A stretch of DNA of 18,409 bases from Clostridiaceae bacterium (lineage in GTDB: Bacteria; Bacillota; Clostridia; Oscillospirales; Acutalibacteraceae): contig JAEDEQ010000039.1 in assembly GCA_016293225.1 (NCBI GenBank), positions 1 through 18,409 of the forward strand. Reading direction: 5' to 3'. The position numbers and the translations under genes are program-made. The notes beneath the pieces are model-generated. The model was not told the DNA's origin. It saw only the letters and a program-made list of their open reading frames with translations, and ran no database searches. Shown piece by piece: positions 13,928-18,409 of this stretch (within the stretch, counting starts at the first letter, position 1; every line of letters begins with the position of its first letter).

Positions 13928-15463
13928 ATGAAAAGAACACTCGGTTGTTTTTTTTCAGTTGTAATTATGCTTGCTGTTGCAGTTCCCGCATTTTCGGCTC
14001 AAGGCGCTTCATCCAAAAGCAATAAATCCCAAGTTTTTTCCTACCTGACACAGGAAATCGGTTTCAACACCGCGGCGGCCTGCGGTGTAATGGCAAATAT
14101 GGAACACGAGTCCGGCTTTGACTCGTCCAAGGTTCTCTATGACTCAAACGGTCTGCTCAGCGGCGGCCTTTGCATGTGGAACGGCGGACGCTTCAGCAGC
14201 CTCAAAAGGTTCTGCAACAAAAACGGTTATAACTATCTCAGCATCTACGGTCAGCTCAAATATCTTGAGCACGAGCTGAAAAGCGATTATTATGACCACA
14301 TCTATGACTATCTCAAGAGCGTCAGCAACAATCCGAACGGCGCATATAATGCCGCCTACTATTGGTGCTATTACTTTGAGATTCCGGCAAACAGGAGCTA
14401 CCACGCAAACAAGCGCGGCGGAGCGGCCTCCTCAAAATACTGGAACGAGTTTTCCGCCTTCAGCGCCGAACCGGAAACGCCGAAGCTTAAAAGCGCTTCC
14501 TCCGGAAAGACCGTTGACGTTGATTCAACCGTTCGCTTCAGCTGGTCTGACGGCGGCAACGGCGCAACCTCCTATGTTCTGCTTGTAACAAGAGAGCGCG
14601 GCGGAAAGTATGACTTTTCCTCTGCCAAGGCCTATAAGACTTCGGGCAGAAGCATTGACGTTACCGTAACGAGGGAGGGAAAGTATGCCGCAAGCGTATA
14701 CAGCGTAAACGGCTATACCGGCGAAAAGAGCGGCAGGAGCAACGTTGTGTATTTCTCCGGCTCATGCCTCGGTCATTCAAACAAGCTTGTTTCCTCGGTG
14801 AAACCGACATTTTCCTCTGCGGGGCTGAAGGTTTATTCCTGCCGCAAGTGCGGCGAAGTAACGAAAAAGGCTGTTCCCGCGCTTACGGAAACCGGCTTTG
14901 CGTCCCTCAAGCCGTCCGGCTTTAAGGTCTCAAAGAAAACAAGCACCTCGGTAACGCTCAAATGGAACCGTATCGACGGTGCGGACGGCTATGAAATATA
15001 TATCAAAAAGCCCGGCGGAAAATGGAGCAGATATGCGGTTGTAAAGGGAGATAAGCTGAGCTTCACCGTAAAGAAGCTTACTTCGTCAACAGCTTATAAG
15101 TTTGCAGTCAAGGGTCTTGCCGCAAAGGACGGCAAAACCGTTTATACAAAGTACGCCTACCTGAACGCAACAACGGGAAAGATGAATGCGAAAATTACAG
15201 GTATCGCACGTCTCTCCTCCGGCAGGGTAAGGCTTGAATGGAGCAAGGTGAGCGGTGCAGACGGCTATAAGGTCTATGTTTCAAAGAATCCTAAAAGCGG
15301 CTTCAAGGCAGTCAAGGATCTTTCCGCCTCAAAAACGTCATACACCGTAGGCTCGCTCAAAAGCGGAACGTGCTATTACTTCACGGTAAAAGCCTATGCA
15401 AAAACGCCCGACGGCCGCGTATACTCAAAGGCCGCACCGGTAAAATACGCCTACGCTCTTTGA
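13928..15463 (+). CDS. Secreted phage-tail-lysozyme-like cell-wall hydrolase with fibronectin-like domains
   Basis: A 511-residue exported protein. The signal peptide covers residues 1-24 (KR, a hydrophobic core, cleavage after AFSA). Residues about 33-175 form a phage tail lysozyme-like domain: FNTAAACGVMANMEHESGF with Glu61 as the likely catalytic acid, GGLCMWNGGRFSSLKRFC, and AAYYWCYYFEIP. It would cut peptidoglycan glycan strands, for growth, remodelling or attack on other cells. Then come an Ig/Fn3-like domain (about 183-275), a Cys-His/Cys-Cys knuckle (C280, H283, C305, C308), and two fibronectin type III-like modules (about 325-415 and 418-511, each with a DGADGYEIYI- or SGADGYKVYV-type strand). 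No sortase or membrane anchor is visible. ATG 13928 fits GAGGTGA at 13917-13923 better than the TTG one codon upstream. It is preceded by a consensus promoter and followed by its own terminator. Confidence 0.82.
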   Translation: MKRTLGCFFSVVIMLAVAVPAFSAQGASSKSNKSQVFSYLTQEIGFNTAAACGVMANMEHESGFDSSKVLYDSNGLLSGGLCMWNGGRFSSLKRFCNKNGYNYLSIYGQLKYLEHELKSDYYDHIYDYLKSVSNNPNGAYNAAYYWCYYFEIPANRSYHANKRGGAASSKYWNEFSAFSAEPETPKLKSASSGKTVDVDSTVRFSWSDGGNGATSYVLLVTRERGGKYDFSSAKAYKTSGRSIDVTVTREGKYAASVYSVNGYTGEKSGRSNVVYFSGSCLGHSNKLVSSVKPTFSSAGLKVYSCRKCGEVTKKAVPALTETGFASLKPSGFKVSKKTSTSVTLKWNRIDGADGYEIYIKKPGGKWSRYAVVKGDKLSFTVKKLTSSTAYKFAVKGLAAKDGKTVYTKYAYLNATTGKMNAKITGIARLSSGRVRLEWSKVSGADGYKVYVSKNPKSGFKAVKDLSASKTSYTVGSLKSGTCYYFTVKAYAKTPDGRVYSKAAPVKYAYAL

Positions 15464-15521
15464 TTTTTAAACCGTGTATCATGTGCGGCGGAGCCTGATT
15501 TCTGCCGTACGAATAAATAAA

Positions 15522-15564
15522 TTAACCGCACGCTTGCTCAAAGGAAGACGTGCGGTTAAATTTT
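15522..15564 (+). terminator. Intrinsic terminator of the lysozyme-like gene
   Basis: A perfect 11-bp stem (ttaaccgcacg 15522-15532, cgtgcggttaa 15549-15559) with a 16-base loop is followed by ATTTT. The aaccgcacg/cgtgcggtt core is identical to that of the terminator at 17417-17457. Confidence 0.85.
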
Positions 15565-15613
15565 GTCGATTAGCTTTCCGTTCGTAAAAAGAGAAAATGT
15601 AACATAATCGACA
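15564..15613. promoter_or_regulatory. Inverted repeat TGTCGATTA...TAATCGACA next to the -35 element
   Basis: Nine-base perfect arms at 15564-15572 and 15605-15613, separated by 32 bases. The downstream arm ends one base before the -35 (15615). This layout fits two operator half-sites or an activator site for the flavoprotein gene. The upstream arm overlaps the end of the preceding terminator tail. Confidence 0.45.
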
Positions 15614-15614
15614 T

Positions 15615-15643
15615 TTGCAATTTTTCAAAGTTAGTGGTATAAT
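15615..15643 (+). promoter_or_regulatory. Sigma-A promoter of the flavoprotein gene
   Basis: TTGCAA at 15615-15620, 17-base spacer, TATAAT at 15638-15643. Transcription would start near 15650, leaving a leader of about 46 bases. Confidence 0.72.
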
Positions 15644-15695
15644 ATCCGTTAACCAAAATTATATTTAACATGAAAGAAAACGGAGATGCTTGAAA

Positions 15696-17132
15696 ATGGA
15701 AAACATAAGGAAATATGACGTTATCATTGTCGGCGCTTCAACAACCGGAAGCTGGTTCGGAAACGAAATGGCGAAGCGCGGCTTCAAGGTGCTTATGCTT
15801 GAAAAGCAGGAGCGCGAAAATGTTTCGAGAAATTATGATATTTTCCATATGGCAAAAAGCGAGATGGAAAAGTTCGGCTATCCGATTCCCGAAAAAGGGG
15901 ACGATGATTATTCCTTTGAGTTTGACGGCGGCAGCTATTTTTCCGCCTACGGAAACTATCCCAAGCCGACCCATAATCTTGTCCTCGGAATGCGCAAGCA
16001 CCGCTATATTCTGCGCCTCAACGATAACGCGGTAAAATCCGGCGCAAAGCTTATCTACGGCGCGTCGTTTACCGGCTTCGTTTTTGATGAGCAGGGCAGG
16101 ATAGCGGGCGTGAAGTATACGACCGCCGACGGCGAGCATGAAGCGCTTGCTTCAATTGTTGCTGATTGCTCCGGTATCCCCTCTGTTGCAAGAAGAGCGC
16201 TGCCGGACGGACTCAATGCGGAAAATTTTGAAATTTCGCCGCGCGATATGTTCTATGTTATTCTCTACTATGTCCGCTATCCCGAGGGACATGAAAAAAT
16301 CATACATACCGACTCATTCCTGCAGTACAAGGTCTGGTCGGCGCCGCAGGACGATGAAAAGGGCGGCATACTCGGAGTCGGAGCAAACCTCAGCTTTGAA
16401 TACGCCGAGGAAATGTTCCGCCAGTTCCGCAAGAACGTTCCCTGGTGCAATTACACGGTTCAAAAGGTTGAACGCGGCAGGACGCCTTACCGCAGACCGC
16501 CGTATTCCTTTGTTGCGGACGGCTTTATTGCAATGGGCGACGCTGCCTGCCTGACCAAGCCGAACAACGGAGAGGGCTGTACCTCCTCGCTCTATCAGGC
16601 CGAGATTGCCGTTGATGTAATCTCAAAGGCTCTCAAGGAGGGCGGCTATCTTACCGAGGAAAGGCTGTGGAGCATCAACAAGCGATATGTTGATGTTCAG
16701 GGAAAGAGCTTTGCCGGGTCGATGGCGCTGCTTACCGGCGCCGCAAGCTTAAACTGCGAGGAGAACGAGTACTTCTTCAAAAACGATATCATTTTCAGCA
16801 GGAACATCATGTCCGGCTTCAGCAAGGGCGTTTCCGTCACGCCGAAGGAGGCGGAACGCACAATCCGCCTGCTTGCCGCCGGTGTTGCAACGGGAAAGGT
16901 TCGCATTGAGCTTATCAAACGGGTTCTTGCCGCATTCAAAAACAGTGTTGAAATCAAGGCGCACTATTCGCAGTTTCCGGACACCCCGGAGGGCTTCGAT
17001 ATCTGGCGCGGAAAGGCGAATGAGCTTTGGGAGCGCGTCGGCTCAATGGCGGACAACTGCGATGAGGAAATTCTTGAACGCATGAAAAGAAGAGCAGAGG
17101 GCAAAATTAAAGCCGTCCGCACGGAAGAATAA
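15696..17132 (+). CDS. FAD-dependent oxidoreductase, geranylgeranyl reductase/FixC-like
   Basis: A 478-residue cytoplasmic flavoprotein. The N-terminal Rossmann fold reads YDVIIVGASTTGSWFGNEMAKRGFKVLMLEK; the dinucleotide motif is G13-A-S-T-T-G18, with Ser where the second Gly of GxGxxG usually stands. The downstream FAD ribose/pyrophosphate motif is GFIAMGDAACLTKPNNGEGC (GDAA at 281-284), very typical of geranylgeranyl reductase-like and halogenase-like flavoproteins (COG0644-type). The middle segment SIVADCSGIPSVARRALP is also family-like. Such enzymes reduce or oxidise lipids, quinones or other small molecules; the substrate here is unknown. ATG 15696 fits CGGAG at 15681-15685 better than an in-frame TTG at 15690. 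It stands alone, with its own promoter and an inverted repeat just upstream, so it is probably regulated separately. No partner ferredoxin or prenyl gene is nearby. Confidence 0.8.
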   Translation: MENIRKYDVIIVGASTTGSWFGNEMAKRGFKVLMLEKQERENVSRNYDIFHMAKSEMEKFGYPIPEKGDDDYSFEFDGGSYFSAYGNYPKPTHNLVLGMRKHRYILRLNDNAVKSGAKLIYGASFTGFVFDEQGRIAGVKYTTADGEHEALASIVADCSGIPSVARRALPDGLNAENFEISPRDMFYVILYYVRYPEGHEKIIHTDSFLQYKVWSAPQDDEKGGILGVGANLSFEYAEEMFRQFRKNVPWCNYTVQKVERGRTPYRRPPYSFVADGFIAMGDAACLTKPNNGEGCTSSLYQAEIAVDVISKALKEGGYLTEERLWSINKRYVDVQGKSFAGSMALLTGAASLNCEENEYFFKNDIIFSRNIMSGFSKGVSVTPKEAERTIRLLAAGVATGKVRIELIKRVLAAFKNSVEIKAHYSQFPDTPEGFDIWRGKANELWERVGSMADNCDEEILERMKRRAEGKIKAVRTEE

Positions 17133-17416
17133 GCAGTTTGAATGCCGCAGATTGAACTTTAAAACAGTACTTTTTAACCGCTTTAGACAGTGGATTTTCA
17201 AAATCCCCTGAAATTGCCGCTAAAAATCGCTTTTGCTTTTTATGTTAGTTCGTATATCACAAACGGATAAAAAGTGATTTTAAGCATATTTTTGGCGCGA
17301 ATTTCGGCAAATCGCGTTCATCTTGTGAGCCAAGGGACGCAAAAAGCCGTCGTTCACCGGAAAAACGCGGTTCGGCGGCCGTTTAAAACCGTTTTTCTTC
17401 GTCTCAATACAGAAAT
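17133..17416. other. Non-coding stretch with a long inverted repeat
   Basis: No supported gene lies between the flavoprotein and the converging LRR gene. The clearest structure is a 12-bp inverted repeat with one G-U pair: aaaatcgctttt 17223-17234 and aaaagtgatttt 17270-17281. Weaker stems occur at about 17300-17325 (cgcga/tcgcg) and about 17347-17381 (gccgtcg/cggcggc). No T-tract or promoter of note was seen. Confidence 0.4.
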
Positions 17417-17457
17417 AACCGCACGACTGTTTCAACTGACTCAGCCGTGCGGTTTTT
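17417..17457. terminator. Bidirectional terminator between convergent genes
   Basis: A perfect 9-bp stem (aaccgcacg 17417-17425, cgtgcggtt 17446-17454) with a 20-base loop is followed by TTTTTGCG on the + strand and by TTATTTCT on the minus strand. It sits 20 bases beyond the stop of the minus-strand LRR gene. It can therefore stop transcription of that gene and anything arriving from the flavoprotein side. Confidence 0.82.
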
Positions 17458-17476
17458 GCGTTTTATTAATATTGCT

Positions 17477-18409
17477 TTACAGCGTGCAGCTTACACCCTT
17501 TTTTCTGTATGGCGAAAGTCCGGCGACATTTTTTGCGCGGACGGTGTAGGTGTATTTTACGCCTTTTTTTGCTTTCCTGTCAACAAAACTTATTTTTGTT
17601 GTTGTGCCGATGCTTTTCCATTTGCCCTTGCCGGTTTTGCGCAGAACAACAAAGCTTTTTGCGCCGGCGGTCTTTTTCCAGGTGACCTTAATTCCGCTTT
17701 TGGTTTTCGCCGCCTTTGAAAGCACGGGAGCGGCGCATTTTTTAACAGGGATTTTCTCGGTGCGGATAACCTTTTTGCAGTCAAGGCAGCTTTTGTGTCT
17801 TGAGCCTGCGCTGCTTGCGGTGGCTTTTTTGTCGGTTATCCAGCCGCTGAGATTTTCGTGCAGACAGATTATTCTGAACTTCAGCCCGTTTTTCAGGGCA
17901 AATTTGTGCGCCGCCGAGTTCTTTTCGCAGACGAGGGTGAAATTTTTAAGCTTCAGGTAATTTCCGCCGCTTTTGCAATAGCCGAAAGCATGGCTTGAAA
18001 TGTGTTTTGCACCCTTGAAAACGGTCAACTCGTTCTCAAACGAAAGGAAGGCGTCCTCGCAGATTCCGCGCACGTTCTTTTTGAGCGTGAGCCTGCCTTG
18101 CAAAGCAGGAGCGGCAACGACCCACCCGTCAATATATTTGACCGCAGTTTTCTGGGAATCAACGGCGAACGTCCTGTAAAATGCGTTTGAGCCGATGCTC
18201 TGAACGCTGTCGGGAATTGAAACAACGGAGAGTATGCCGCAGTTTGCAAACGCCATTGAGCCAATGCGGCGCAGATTTTTTGAAAGAGTGATTTTTTTAA
18301 GATAATCGCAGCTTTGGAACGCGCCATCGCCGATTTCAAGCACGCTGTCCGGCAGCCTGAGTTCGGAAAACCTGCTTTTTGCAAAGGCTCTCTCGCCGAT
18401 ATACTTCAC
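17477..18409 (-). CDS. BspA-like leucine-rich-repeat surface protein with a fibronectin-like C-terminus (partial)
   Basis: The gene is open to the window edge, so its N-terminus, presumably with a signal peptide and more repeats, is missing; 310 C-terminal residues are visible. Residues about 1-80 are LRR_5/BspA-type repeats of about 23 residues, each with an IG-x-x-AF core (IGERAFAKS, IGDGAFQSC, IGSMAFANC, IGSNAFYRT). A further repeat-like part runs to about 178, ending in the typical HKFALKNGLKFRII. Then comes a Cys-His/Cys-Cys knuckle (C182, H184, C208, C211). Residues about 225-310 are a fibronectin type III-like domain (IKVTWKKTAGAKSFVVLRKTGKGKWKSIG). Such proteins are usually secreted and thought to act in adhesion or binding; no anchor is visible at the C-terminus. 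Its layout matches the C-terminal part of the lysozyme-like protein. Confidence 0.85.
   Translation of the reverse strand: MKYIGERAFAKSRFSELRLPDSVLEIGDGAFQSCDYLKKITLSKNLRRIGSMAFANCGILSVVSIPDSVQSIGSNAFYRTFAVDSQKTAVKYIDGWVVAAPALQGRLTLKKNVRGICEDAFLSFENELTVFKGAKHISSHAFGYCKSGGNYLKLKNFTLVCEKNSAAHKFALKNGLKFRIICLHENLSGWITDKKATASSAGSRHKSCLDCKKVIRTEKIPVKKCAAPVLSKAAKTKSGIKVTWKKTAGAKSFVVLRKTGKGKWKSIGTTTKISFVDRKAKKGVKYTYTVRAKNVAGLSPYRKKGVSCTL

Noticed and set aside
13928..15463. Prophage remnant suggested by the phage tail lysozyme-like domain
   Set aside because: No other phage genes flank it, it has a signal peptide and Fn3-like tail, and it has its own promoter and terminator, so it is better read as a bacterial secreted hydrolase.
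17274..17549. A 91-codon + strand frame before the LRR gene end
   Set aside because: It runs through the bidirectional terminator and overlaps the LRR gene on the opposite strand, with no ribosome binding site or family resemblance.

Overview
The window looks like chromosomal DNA from an uncultured gut-type Clostridia (Firmicutes; Oscillospiraceae/Ruminococcaceae-like). This is inferred from gene content and style: strong GGAGG ribosome binding sites, TTGACA/TATAAT promoters with 17-bp spacers, a one-step diaminopimelate dehydrogenase, a clostridial lipoprotein-type LivK, and secreted proteins built from BspA-like leucine-rich repeats, fibronectin type III-like domains and Cys/His-Cys/Cys knuckles. 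Everything is on the + strand except the last gene. I see no rRNA, tRNA, CRISPR array, transposase or phage gene cluster.

Layout. 1-1452: the 3' end of a leucine-carboxyl-methyltransferase-family gene, then ddh. 1453-1773: a non-coding stretch with paired dyads, a short duplication of the ddh 3' end and the livK promoter. 1774-6905: a complete branched-chain amino acid ABC transporter operon, livK-livH-livM-livG-livF, with an attenuator-like hairpin and a perfect 18-bp palindrome between livK and livH, followed by a large terminator. 7133-11639: a three-gene unit with its own promoter: an exported endonuclease/exonuclease/phosphatase-fold enzyme, a cytoplasmic GH2 glycosidase and a GPH-type sugar:cation symporter, then a terminator. 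11872-13404: a separately promoted sodium:solute symporter, then a terminator. 13405-13927: a 523-base non-coding stretch with a possible structured RNA and an exactly consensus promoter with a structured leader. 13928-15463: a secreted phage-tail-lysozyme-like cell-wall hydrolase with fibronectin-like modules. 15696-17132: a FAD-dependent oxidoreductase behind a dyad-flanked promoter. 17133-17476: non-coding, with a probable bidirectional terminator. 17477-18409 (minus): the 3' part of a BspA-like leucine-rich-repeat surface protein.

How the genes fit together. livKHMGF would import branched-chain or related amino acids. The GH2 enzyme and the GPH symporter together read as uptake and intracellular hydrolysis of a small beta-glycoside, with the exported phosphoesterase-fold enzyme perhaps acting on a substrate outside the cell. 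The lysozyme-like protein and the LRR protein are both envelope or secreted products. They share a Cys-His/Cys-Cys knuckle next to a fibronectin-like domain, which points to a common architecture for surface proteins in this genome.

I did not find a clearly new multi-gene system; most genes belong to well-known families. The more unusual signals are in the intergenic DNA: paired dyads, palindromes and repeated terminator stems. There are also a basic insertion in LivG and the shared knuckle module.
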